Source: Bacillus sp. FJAT-27264 (lineage in GTDB: Bacteria > Bacillota > Bacilli > Paenibacillales > Paenibacillaceae). From it: 64,000 nt of DNA. Each line of letters opens with the position of its first letter. Within the stretch, counting starts at the first letter, position 1. Both the position numbers and the translations under genes were made by a program. The DNA lies in NCBI RefSeq assembly GCF_001682855.1, contig NZ_MAQW01000031.1, positions 487 through 64,486 of the forward strand, written 5' to 3'. The notes under the pieces are model-generated. The model was not told the origin of the DNA and did not search any database. It saw only the letters and a list, made by a program, of their open reading frames with translations. Positions 6,637 to 14,461 of this stretch are shown here, piece after piece.

Positions 6637-7926
6637 ATGCTGAGTAGGTTGATCAGGCTACCTTTCAAGTTGACTACCGAGGAAAAGAAGCAGCTGCAGA
6701 ATCAGATGTTTGAGGAAAATATTGCGCGAGGATTGTTGTTCGCCAGAATCATCATCGGTCTGGAAGCCGCGCTCACGGTTGCCGATGTGACGGCCTCTCT
6801 TTCCAAAGCACATGAGAGCTTTCATTTTAGCTTTTATTTTGTCATGTATATGTTGATGATTATTATGAACATCTGTTTTTTACTTGCTGCTAGAAAATAT
6901 GATCCTGACAAGACGTATTCGCCTGCGAAGTTCCAGAGGTACCAAAAGGCCTTTCTTCTTTACTCCATTATATTCGTGGTATGGGGAAGTATTGTCGCTT
7001 TGGCGGATCAGCGGCTGTATGGCCAGTTGATGGCTTTTGTTGTGAATTTGATGAGTATCTCGGTTATTTTCTACTTTAATAATAAGACCATTCTGCTGTT
7101 ATATGGGGTATCTACATTGGTATTGGCAGCGGGCTTGCCGTTCTTTCAAGCTTCAGGTGAGGTGCTAGTCGGCCATTATGTGAATCTGGGCATTTTCGTA
7201 TTCTTCACATGGATTGCTTCCCGGATTCTGTATGTGACCTATTGCCGCAATTTCTATAGTAAGGTCTTGCTAGGGCAAAGCAACGAGAGGCTGGAGCAGG
7301 AGATACAAGAGAACCTGAGAGTACACCGGGAGCTGGAACGAGCCAACGAGGAGCTGTTGAAGCTGTCGCTTGTTGATGATCTGACAGGTATCCCCAATCG
7401 CCGTGCCTTCGATCAACAGGTACAAACGATGCTCAGCAGTCAGGATACTCCTGATACGGAAGTTTCTCTGATTATGCTGGATATCGATTATTTCAAGCAG
7501 TTCAATGATAATTACGGTCATGCGGAAGGCGATGAGGTGATCAAAAGGATTGCCGGGGCCATCCATGCGGCATCCAGAGGGCCTGGGGATATCGCTGCAC
7601 GGCTAGGCGGGGAAGAGTTCGTGTTTGCTGCTTTTCATACTGGCGGGGAAGTGATCGCGGAGATTGCGGAAACAATCCGTGAACAAATCAGCGGAATGAA
7701 GATCACCCACGAATTTTCCGTCACGGGCGAATTTGTGACAGGCAGTCTGGGAACGGCTACAGGTAGAGTCCGTAATAACGGTCAGTTTGCCGAGCTGATG
7801 AAGATTGCAGATGAGGCACTGTATGCGGCCAAAGCAGGGGGACGAAACCGTGTAGTCCGTATGAATATGCCAAAAACCCGCCCACTGTGGGTGGACGGGA
7901 AGAAGCCGGAAGACTGGGAAGTGTAG
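6637..7926 (+). CDS. membrane-bound diguanylate cyclase (GGDEF)
   Basis: A 429-residue protein with about six hydrophobic segments (residues ~30-200), a coiled-coil linker (~205-245) and a C-terminal GGDEF domain. The active-site motif is GGEEF and the domain starts at DDLTGIPNRRAF. It makes cyclic di-GMP from two GTP. The inhibitory I-site RxxD five residues before GGEEF is degenerate (GPGD), so product inhibition may be lost. AAAGGGAG precedes the ATG. It converges on the phosphorylase gene with only 32 bases between stops. Confidence 0.92.
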   Translation: MLSRLIRLPFKLTTEEKKQLQNQMFEENIARGLLFARIIIGLEAALTVADVTASLSKAHESFHFSFYFVMYMLMIIMNICFLLAARKYDPDKTYSPAKFQRYQKAFLLYSIIFVVWGSIVALADQRLYGQLMAFVVNLMSISVIFYFNNKTILLLYGVSTLVLAAGLPFFQASGEVLVGHYVNLGIFVFFTWIASRILYVTYCRNFYSKVLLGQSNERLEQEIQENLRVHRELERANEELLKLSLVDDLTGIPNRRAFDQQVQTMLSSQDTPDTEVSLIMLDIDYFKQFNDNYGHAEGDEVIKRIAGAIHAASRGPGDIAARLGGEEFVFAAFHTGGEVIAEIAETIREQISGMKITHEFSVTGEFVTGSLGTATGRVRNNGQFAELMKIADEALYAAKAGGRNRVVRMNMPKTRPLWVDGKKPEDWEV

Positions 7927-7958
7927 ATGGTGTAAGATGCGACTCGGTTCATAACAGC

Positions 7959-9572
7959 TTATTTGATATACATTTTGTTATAGTATTCTTCCAGCATACG
8001 TTTAGTCGCGAAGGCAGTAATCGTAGTCTCTATACTTTTCTTCATCATCTGCACCCATTTGCTGCGATTCTCATAGAAGGTTGGGACAACTTTGTTTAAA
8101 AGGGTATCGTACAGCGCATCGCTGTCATGCTGATTCTGAAATTCCAGGTCACCGGTCTCAAAGGTGTCGCCGATCTTCCAGCCATTTTCGCCGTCCATGC
8201 AGGCCTCAGGCCACCAGCCATCTAAGATGGAGCAATTCAGCACACCATTCATAGCAGCTTTCATTCCAGAGGTTCCGCTGGCTTCAAGCGGCCTTCGCGG
8301 ATTATTGAGCCAGATGTCGGAGCCGCGGGTTAACTTTGCGCCAATAGTCATGTCGTAGTTTTCGAGGAAAACTACGCTTTTCGGATACTTCTTCATCATC
8401 CCCACCAGATTGCTGATAATTTGCTTGCCGACATCATCCAGCGGATGCGCTTTGCCAGAGAAGGCGATCTGGATACGTCCGCTCTCCAGGTATGGCTCGA
8501 TCAGCTTGGGCTTGGAGAAGATCAGGTCACTGCGCTTGTAGGGAGCGGCCCGGCGTGAGAAACCAATCAGTAGATTATCAGGGTTCAGGGTGATTCCGGA
8601 GCGTTCAGCAATAAAATCGATCAGCTCGCCCTTGAGCTTCTGGTGAACGGCCCACAAATCGCCGCCCGCCTCATAAACCTTGATGATGCGTTCATCCACC
8701 CAGGTTGGGGTATGAATGGCATTGGTAATTGGGATAATCTCCGATCTACCCGCGACTGTCTTCCACATCTTATTGGCTGTTGCGGCATGTAGCTCCGCTA
8801 CTCCGTTCGAAATCCGCGCAAGCCGGAGCCCGGCTACGGTCATGTTAAAAGGCTCACCGCCGATCCGTTCCATCTGATCACGAGTCAAGCCGTTGAAGCC
8901 GCACATATATTCAAGTCGGTCCAGCGGATGTGCTTCGTTGCCTTCTTTGATCGGAGTATGAGTAGTGAAGACTACCTCTTCCCGGGTGGCTCTCCAAGCT
9001 TCCTCGAAGGTGTGTCCCCCGGACATTTTCTCTCGGATCAGCTCGGTGGCGGCTAAGGCGGCATGACCTTCATTGAAGTGATAGACATCGACCGCTATGC
9101 CAAGGGCACGCAATGCCTTCACCCCGCCGATACCAAGCACCATCTCTTGAGCAATTCGTTCCTCGTCAAACCAGCCATAGAGCTGTCCTGTAATCCAAGC
9201 ATCCTTGTTCTCCGGGACATCTGTGTCCAGAAGATATAACGGATTGTTGCCAAAATGATCGGTTTTCCACACTTTGCATACCACATCAATCTTCCGTATA
9301 TTGACCGTCACCTTAACGCCAGTATCTTCAAGAAAATCATAAACATAATTGTGATAAGCGTCGTAGGGTTTACCGTCTCCACCTATTTTCTGATCCGTAT
9401 AGCCCTGCTTCCACTTCAGCCCGATGGGAATGAGGGGAGCATCTATATCTTTAGCGCCTTTAATATAGTCACCTGCCAGAATGCCCAGTCCGCCTGCGTA
9501 CAGCTTGAAATCGGAATGAAGGCCGTACTCCATACAGAAATAGGCGACTACCGGCAATTTCTTCTCGTTCAC
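7959..9572 (-). CDS. glgP: alpha-glucan phosphorylase
   Basis: A 537-residue GT35 enzyme of the short glucan phosphorylase class. It releases glucose-1-phosphate from alpha-1,4-glucans using pyridoxal phosphate. Visible are VAYFCMEYGLHSD at the N-terminus, HFNEGHAALAA, and the PLP lysine region EASGTSGMKAAMNGVLN. GTG 9572 (MNEKKLPVV) is preferred because GGGAGG lies 7 bases upstream; an in-frame TTG at 9587 overlaps that ribosome binding site. It is shorter than the ~800-aa animal/E. coli type, as usual for this bacterial/archaeal subgroup. Confidence 0.92.
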   Translation of the reverse strand: MNEKKLPVVAYFCMEYGLHSDFKLYAGGLGILAGDYIKGAKDIDAPLIPIGLKWKQGYTDQKIGGDGKPYDAYHNYVYDFLEDTGVKVTVNIRKIDVVCKVWKTDHFGNNPLYLLDTDVPENKDAWITGQLYGWFDEERIAQEMVLGIGGVKALRALGIAVDVYHFNEGHAALAATELIREKMSGGHTFEEAWRATREEVVFTTHTPIKEGNEAHPLDRLEYMCGFNGLTRDQMERIGGEPFNMTVAGLRLARISNGVAELHAATANKMWKTVAGRSEIIPITNAIHTPTWVDERIIKVYEAGGDLWAVHQKLKGELIDFIAERSGITLNPDNLLIGFSRRAAPYKRSDLIFSKPKLIEPYLESGRIQIAFSGKAHPLDDVGKQIISNLVGMMKKYPKSVVFLENYDMTIGAKLTRGSDIWLNNPRRPLEASGTSGMKAAMNGVLNCSILDGWWPEACMDGENGWKIGDTFETGDLEFQNQHDSDALYDTLLNKVVPTFYENRSKWVQMMKKSIETTITAFATKRMLEEYYNKMYIK

Positions 9573-9803
9573 TGCTAAGCCTCCCAATCAGAAATGGAAT
9601 GAACAACTTGTTGTGAAGCGCCTCCGCAGAGAATTTATCAGCAGAGGGCTCTTTATGTATGATCCCCTTTTAGCGATAGAGTAATCATGATCTTGTCTTT
9701 TTACAGGAGCGGGCCAAAGAAAAGTTGTACCGGAATGCACAGAATTATTTGATTAACTGGGGTGTAGGCCATAAGATAAAGGAATAAAAGAATAAGAACA
9801 ATA

Positions 9804-10754
9804 ATGGTGGTGTCTAGCTTGGGTATCGTGGTAATTGGAAGTCTGAATATGGATATGGTCGTTCGTACAGGACGGGCTCCGGGACCCGGAGAGACGTTGT
9901 TCGGACAAAGCTTCAGTCTGTCCCCTGGCGGAAAAGGGGCGAATCAGGCCGCTGCTGCAGCCCGCCTCGGTGGAGAGGTGACCATGATTGGTCGGGTTGG
10001 CCAGGATGGCTTTGGCAACGAAATGCGGGAGATTATGAGCCAGGAGCAAGTGAATATAGAGCATATCTCCATCAGTAAAGGGGAAGCGACAGGGGTCGCC
10101 TCCATCGTGCTGGAGGAAGATGGTGAGAACCGGATTATCGTCGTTCCCGGTGCGAATATTGAGCTTACTGTAGCAGACATTGAAGCGCTTGAGGATGTAA
10201 TCCGCCAAGCGGAGATCGTCGTCCTGCAGCTTGAGATGGATATGGCCATGAGCGAGCGCGCCGCGGCCATTGCCCATGCCCACGGGATTCCGGTGATCCT
10301 GAATCCCGCTCCGGCACGACCGCTGAGTGATGAGTTACTCAGCCACGTGACTTACCTGACGCCCAATGAGACAGAGGCGGGCGTCTTGTCCGGGATTGCG
10401 GTGGACAGTGTGGACACCGCGGGTGAAGCCGCCCGCCAGCTGCTGGCGAAGGGCGTGCAGAACGTCATCGTGACCCTTGGTTCCAAAGGGGCACTGATCG
10501 TCAATGAAGCGGGAACAAAGCATGTTCCCGGATTCCCGGTACAGGCGGTGGACACCGTGGCCGCCGGCGATTCTTTCAACGGGGCACTGGCGCTGCAAGT
10601 GACCCGTGGGGCGACATTGGCGGAAGCGGTAAGCTTCGCCAATGCGGTAGGCGCCCTGGCTGTAGGCAAGCCAGGGGCGATTCCTTCTCTGCCGAGGCTG
10701 GCCGAGGTAGAGAAGTTTCTGCAGGCGGCCTCTGGAGCCGGGGAGCAGAAATAG
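9804..10754 (+). CDS. rbsK: ribokinase
   Basis: A 316-residue PfkB-family sugar kinase that phosphorylates D-ribose at O5. The N-terminal GSLNMDMVVRTGRAPGPGET and the GGKGANQAAAAARLGG substrate motif are clear. The catalytic loop DTVAAGDSFNGALA contains the base Asp. The start is uncertain: the ATG lacks a strong ribosome binding site, and a TTG five codons downstream follows GGTGGTG. No rbs transporter is nearby. aroD follows after 26 bases and is probably cotranscribed. Confidence 0.92.
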   Translation: MVVSSLGIVVIGSLNMDMVVRTGRAPGPGETLFGQSFSLSPGGKGANQAAAAARLGGEVTMIGRVGQDGFGNEMREIMSQEQVNIEHISISKGEATGVASIVLEEDGENRIIVVPGANIELTVADIEALEDVIRQAEIVVLQLEMDMAMSERAAAIAHAHGIPVILNPAPARPLSDELLSHVTYLTPNETEAGVLSGIAVDSVDTAGEAARQLLAKGVQNVIVTLGSKGALIVNEAGTKHVPGFPVQAVDTVAAGDSFNGALALQVTRGATLAEAVSFANAVGALAVGKPGAIPSLPRLAEVEKFLQAASGAGEQK

Positions 10755-10780
10755 ATTTGGATACACAAGGAGCTGAACAA

Positions 10781-11545
10781 ATGAGTAGCATACTGACAGT
10801 GAAAAATGTAGCCATCGGCGAAGGTGTACCCAAGATTTGTGTTCCGCTTGTTGGAGTGACGGTGGACGAGCTAAAGCAGGAGGCGGAGGCGCTGAAGCTG
10901 CTGGCCCCGGATCTGGCGGAGTGGCGTGTGGACTTTTATGAGGGGGTAGAGGATACCGCAGCCGTTCAGGAAGCGCTGCAGGCCATCCGATCGATTATCC
11001 CTGAGCTGCCGCTGATCTTCACCTTTCGAAGTAAGCGGGAAGGCGGCGAGAAAGAGATCAGCCGGGAAGCTTATGTGGAGCTTAACGCGGCGGTTGCAGC
11101 AAACGGACTGGCCGACATCATTGATGTCGAGTTATTCAACGAGGAAGATGATGTGCAGGCGCTGGTAGAAGCTGCGCATGCCAGTGGAGTGTTCGTGATC
11201 CTCTCGAATCATGATTTTCACGCCACACCGCCAAAAACGGAGATCATCTCCCGCCTTCGTAAAGCCCAGGCGCTCGGAGGAGATCTGCCTAAGATTGCGG
11301 TGATGCCGCAATCGCCAGCCGATGTGCTGACCCTTCTGGAAGCTACCCACGAGATGAAGACGGAGTACGCAGACCGGCCTATCATCACGATGTCGATGGC
11401 TGGTTCTGGCGTGATCAGCCGTCTGGCCGGCGAAGTATTCGGCTCCGCTGTGACCTTCGGTGCAGCCCGCAAGCCATCGGCTCCGGGACAGATCGCGGTC
11501 GCGGAGCTGCGCGATACGCTGAACCTGTTGCATCGGAGTTTGTAG
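10781..11545 (+). CDS. aroD: type I 3-dehydroquinate dehydratase
   Basis: A 254-residue shikimate-pathway enzyme that dehydrates 3-dehydroquinate to 3-dehydroshikimate through a lysine Schiff base. Visible are EWRVDFYE (substrate-binding Glu/Arg), FTFRSKREGG, the catalytic His in LSNHDFHATP, Lys in LPKIAVMP, and the closing loop SMAGSGVISR. ATG 10781 has AAGGAG 9 bases upstream and is preferred over TTG 10757. Linked to rbsK in the same direction. Confidence 0.95.
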   Translation: MSSILTVKNVAIGEGVPKICVPLVGVTVDELKQEAEALKLLAPDLAEWRVDFYEGVEDTAAVQEALQAIRSIIPELPLIFTFRSKREGGEKEISREAYVELNAAVAANGLADIIDVELFNEEDDVQALVEAAHASGVFVILSNHDFHATPPKTEIISRLRKAQALGGDLPKIAVMPQSPADVLTLLEATHEMKTEYADRPIITMSMAGSGVISRLAGEVFGSAVTFGAARKPSAPGQIAVAELRDTLNLLHRSL

Positions 11546-11738
11546 GCGACACGTAGATGTGCCTGCCCAGGTTCACAGGATGACGCTCCATATTAGGTTG
11601 CACCGCAGTCTTTAGTCGACACGTGAATATGCTGCTGGCTGATGGGTACCAGAGTGCATGGAGCCGTGTGTATTCAGGAAGGACTATAGAAAGTCTGATG
11701 TGCCCAGACGGTAACAGATATGGACGCAGGCTAAGCAG

Positions 11739-11780
11739 CACCAAGAGCGGCACCGGGATATTCCGGTGCCGCTCTTGGTG
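11739..11780. terminator. 18-bp perfect hairpin between convergent genes
   Basis: Bases 11739-11756 pair perfectly with 11763-11780, with loop GATATT. It lies between the aroD and MerR stop codons, where a bidirectional terminator is expected, but neither strand has a T run. It may therefore be a factor-assisted terminator or an RNA-stability element. Confidence 0.6.
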
Positions 11781-11797
11781 TTCAGCGAAGTCTGTGA

Positions 11798-12553
11798 TTA
11801 CGCTTGCTCTGTGCCTGTGTAGATGTGCACGGCATCCCGCAGGAATGAGGCCAGACCTGGACGATGCTTGTCATAGTAGGCGGTGAAGCGTTCATCATCC
11901 ACATACATTTGCGCGACTCCGGCATGGGCCTCCTTGGAATAAGTATCCCAGTAGAAGCTAAGCCATTGACGATGCAGATCGGCTGCTTTTTGAGCCGATA
12001 CACTGGCTGGGTCACCCTGCTCCATAGCCTCATCCAATACTTCCAACATTTCTTTTTCCAGCTGCTGAATGGCGGTGTATTGTTCTTCGCTCATACCCTT
12101 CAGTTTCCGATTGGAACGGTCAATCGCCTCATCACCATATTTCGCACGTGCTTCCTCTCCGTAGGTCTGCTCGTTGTCCTCGATCAGCTTTTGCTTAAAG
12201 CCTGCGAATTTTTCCTCGTTACTCATCATTATTCTCCCCTCCGTTTGCGCCAGAGTCTTCTCGACACTTTCGATTAACATGTCCAGCTGTTCTCTTTTTT
12301 GCAGCAGCTTGTCGCGATGTTCCTGCAGTGCTCTAGCCCCGTCGAAGGACGGTGCTGTCACCAGCTCTTTAATCCGGTCAAGGCTTAGGCCGAGCTCCCG
12401 GTAAAAAAGAATCTGCTGCAGCCGGTCCACCTCGGCCTGACCATATATGCGGTATCCGGAAGAATTGATTCTGGCCGGCTTCAGAATTCCGAACTCATCA
12501 TAATACCGCAATGTTCTTGTACTGATTCCGGCGAGTGTCCCTAGCTTGTGCAC
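11798..12553 (-). CDS. MerR-family regulator with TipAS domain
   Basis: A 251-residue drug-sensing activator resembling B. subtilis Mta. The MerR winged helix is at ~1-65 (STRTLRYYDEFGILKP, then SGYRIYGQAEV), then a coiled coil at ~75-105. The C-terminal TipAS domain at ~130-250 ends with DERFTAYYDKHRPGLASFL. The GTG used here is 19 bases from the GGAGG, too far. Four codons upstream, 7 bases after GGAGG, is ACG, which continues as EYTV, the usual start of this family. The ATG may have mutated to ACG, or ACG is used. A MerR-type promoter lies upstream. Confidence 0.85.
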   Translation of the reverse strand: MHKLGTLAGISTRTLRYYDEFGILKPARINSSGYRIYGQAEVDRLQQILFYRELGLSLDRIKELVTAPSFDGARALQEHRDKLLQKREQLDMLIESVEKTLAQTEGRIMMSNEEKFAGFKQKLIEDNEQTYGEEARAKYGDEAIDRSNRKLKGMSEEQYTAIQQLEKEMLEVLDEAMEQGDPASVSAQKAADLHRQWLSFYWDTYSKEAHAGVAQMYVDDERFTAYYDKHRPGLASFLRDAVHIYTGTEQA

Positions 12554-12651
12554 TGTGTATTCCGTAGTAATCCCTCCAAAACGTTGCTAATTAGGCTGTC
12601 CAGCGGCCGCTTCGAACACCCTTTGTATTTCGGTAGCTTAAGCTTAAAACC

Positions 12652-12682
12652 AATGTACACCTTTACGTAACGGTAATGTCAA
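12652..12682 (-). promoter_or_regulatory. MerR-type promoter/operator with 19-bp spacer
   Basis: On the minus strand TTGACA (12682-12677) and TACATT (12657-12652) are separated by 19 bases, the stretched spacing typical of MerR-activated promoters. The spacer holds the palindrome ACC-T-TTACGTAA-C-GGT (12659-12674 on plus), a likely operator. It lies about 90 bases before the MerR gene, which suggests autoregulation. Confidence 0.75.
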
Positions 12683-12766
12683 ATGGTTTTTTTTAGGGGA
12701 ATTTACGAATGAGGAAATGGTTGCTAGCATGAATCATTCATAGCCTGAATTATGAGGGGAATGCAA

Positions 12767-12827
12767 AACAGCGGCGTTATCCCAAAGGATCACCGAATGG
12801 AATCACTGTTAGGAAACTGCCGCTGTT
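12767..12827. repeat. long-range inverted repeat (AACAGCGGC/GCCGCTGTT)
   Basis: AACAGCGGC (12767-12775) pairs with GCCGCTGTT (12819-12827) and encloses smaller hairpins such as ATCC-CAAA-GGAT. On the minus strand it is followed by TTTTGC and lies downstream of the exonuclease gene, so it may be that gene's terminator or a REP-like element. Confidence 0.5.
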
Positions 12828-12847
12828 ATCATGTTACTGAAAAATTG

Positions 12848-12879
12848 GAAGACAAGAAGACAAGAAGACAAGAAGACAA
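12848..12879. repeat. 8-bp tandem repeat, four copies
   Basis: GAAGACAA occurs four times head to tail immediately downstream of the exonuclease stop codon (12887-12889). Such octamer arrays can vary in copy number by slippage. Here it is in the 3' untranslated region, so no direct protein effect is expected. Confidence 0.9.
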
Positions 12880-12886
12880 GAAAGAA

Positions 12887-13645
12887 CTACTTCTTAACGC
12901 TCCCAACCTGTGCTTCGAAAAACGCCTTCAGCTCCGCAAGCTTGCGAGGGTCGGCAAGAGTAGCCTTGTCCGAGAAGTAATGCTCCTCCACGAGCTCCCA
13001 GGTCGGGATAACCTTTTGCGCGGTCATTGCCTTGATGGCAATCTTGACGGTCTTGCGCTCCCTTGCGTTGGAGAAGGTGTCCACGTAATGCTGGGCCCGT
13101 TCCAAGTCCAATTCGCTGAATATAGCACGGAAAATCTCTGACGTCATCCGGGCATCATCTAACGCCCGATGTGCAGAACCGGAAGCTTCCAGACCGAGCA
13201 GCGCCATCGCGCCCTCGACACTGATATCGTTACTTAAGCCCCGGGCGCGTAATACGCCCTTCAGCAGGTCGTAGTAGGTGGCCGCCATCCAGTAGGCATC
13301 GTCCATTTTGTGCATGCGGATGTCCTGGATAATCCGTTTCATATCCTCGCCGCCCCAAGTAAGCAGCAACACGCCGTCGGTGCTTAGGTCAAGCCACTCT
13401 GTGAATGCAGTAATGACTTTGGGAAAGCGGGCTGCAACATCAATATCCTCTTGAGGAATGCCTGTTTTTTTCTTAATGAAGGAGTTAAGGGTTGAAAAAT
13501 ATATAGGTTTTATCAGGGAAGAGAATTCATCCTTATACTGCAATGAAGAGTCTAGCCGGACAGCTCCAATCTCAATGACCTCCATAGGATGCTCGCTCGC
13601 AAACTTGCGGCCGTTGAATTCGATGTCCAGAATAATATAATCCAC
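12887..13645 (-). CDS. DEDD-type 3'-5' exonuclease (KapD/exonuclease-like)
   Basis: A 252-residue RNase T/DnaQ-fold protein. The metal-binding residues are visible: D7 and E9 in YIILDIEFNG, and the terminal HRALDDA block giving the His and Asp of a DEDDh enzyme. It trims 3' ends of nucleic acid; the exact substrate is not predictable. B. subtilis KapD has the same fold but is shorter (~205 aa), so the last ~50 residues are an extension. Alone in its transcription unit. Confidence 0.85.
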   Translation of the reverse strand: MDYIILDIEFNGRKFASEHPMEVIEIGAVRLDSSLQYKDEFSSLIKPIYFSTLNSFIKKKTGIPQEDIDVAARFPKVITAFTEWLDLSTDGVLLLTWGGEDMKRIIQDIRMHKMDDAYWMAATYYDLLKGVLRARGLSNDISVEGAMALLGLEASGSAHRALDDARMTSEIFRAIFSELDLERAQHYVDTFSNARERKTVKIAIKAMTAQKVIPTWELVEEHYFSDKATLADPRKLAELKAFFEAQVGSVKK

Positions 13646-13775
13646 AGGTACTTGCCTCCGTTTCCTTGACTGACGCTGTAATCAACGCGCCGACCCTTCT
13701 ATTCTAACAAAAAAAGAGGGGGAACGGGAAATCTGCTGAACCATGCAGGTATTTTTATTGATGTCCTTCTGCGGA

Positions 13776-13804
13776 TTGACTTGCGTATGCCCCACCCCTA
13801 TGAT
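13776..13804 (+). promoter_or_regulatory. sigma-A promoter of the CYTH gene
   Basis: TTGACT (13776-13781), a 17-base spacer and TATGAT (13799-13804), 46 bases before the ATG. No operator was recognised. Confidence 0.75.
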
Positions 13805-13849
13805 GATTAATAATATAGAGTAGCTAAAGACCAGAAGGAGAGAGACATC

Positions 13850-14353
13850 ATGGGCCAGGAGATTGAACGTAAATTTCTGCTACCGGAATACCCGGAGCAA
13901 CGGATTGAGCAAGGAGAACTGAAGATTGTGACCCGGCATAGCATCGACCAGACGTATCTGGCGATTGACGGAGGTCAGGAGCTGAGAGTACGCAAGATTT
14001 CGGATTTGGACACGGGAGAGGTATTTTACACCCATACGTTCAAGGATGGTAAAGGCATTCAGCGTGAAGAAATCGAATACCGTATTTCGGAAGGCTTGTA
14101 CACCCAAATGGTTGAAGCTGTCCGGGCAATCCCGCTGGTTAAGGAGCGTATTACCGCTCTTTGGAACGGGGTTACGGTAGAGATTGATGTGTACTCCCAG
14201 CTGGAGCTGGCTGTGCTGGAGGTTGAATTCGATTCGCTGGAGGAAGCAGAGAGCTTTCAGGCGCCAGACTGGTTCGGCAAGGATGTCAGTACCGAGCGCC
14301 AGTACAGCAACAAGACCGTCTGGAAGGAACTACAGAACAAGGCATTCCGCTAA
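13850..14353 (+). CDS. CYTH-domain phosphohydrolase/cyclase-fold protein
   Basis: A 167-residue triphosphate tunnel enzyme. The signature EIERKFLL at residues 4-11 gives the ExExK metal/phosphate motif, and alternating charged strands such as ELRVRKI and VEIDVYSQ line the tunnel. Bacterial members hydrolyse inorganic or thiamine triphosphate or act as class IV adenylyl cyclases; the exact activity is not decidable here. AGAAGGAGAG precedes the ATG. Single gene before thrC, 108 bases apart. Confidence 0.85.
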   Translation: MGQEIERKFLLPEYPEQRIEQGELKIVTRHSIDQTYLAIDGGQELRVRKISDLDTGEVFYTHTFKDGKGIQREEIEYRISEGLYTQMVEAVRAIPLVKERITALWNGVTVEIDVYSQLELAVLEVEFDSLEEAESFQAPDWFGKDVSTERQYSNKTVWKELQNKAFR

Positions 14354-14461
14354 ACCGGGTGCCAAGCCTATTTTCAACAATTAGAATACAAAAATAACGG
14401 ACTTTAGCGCGTAAACGTGTTACTATATAGGGTAAATAAACAGGGGTTCAGGAGGATGAAC

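Noticed and set aside
9680..9783. Open stretch reading ...LQERAKEKLYRNAQNYLINW... before ribokinase
   Set aside because: There is no start codon with a suitable ribosome binding site, so it is at best a remnant.
10335..11472. Several long minus-strand frames opposite rbsK and aroD
   Set aside because: They are shadows of GC-rich coding sequence with no ribosome binding sites, and the plus-strand proteins are clear.
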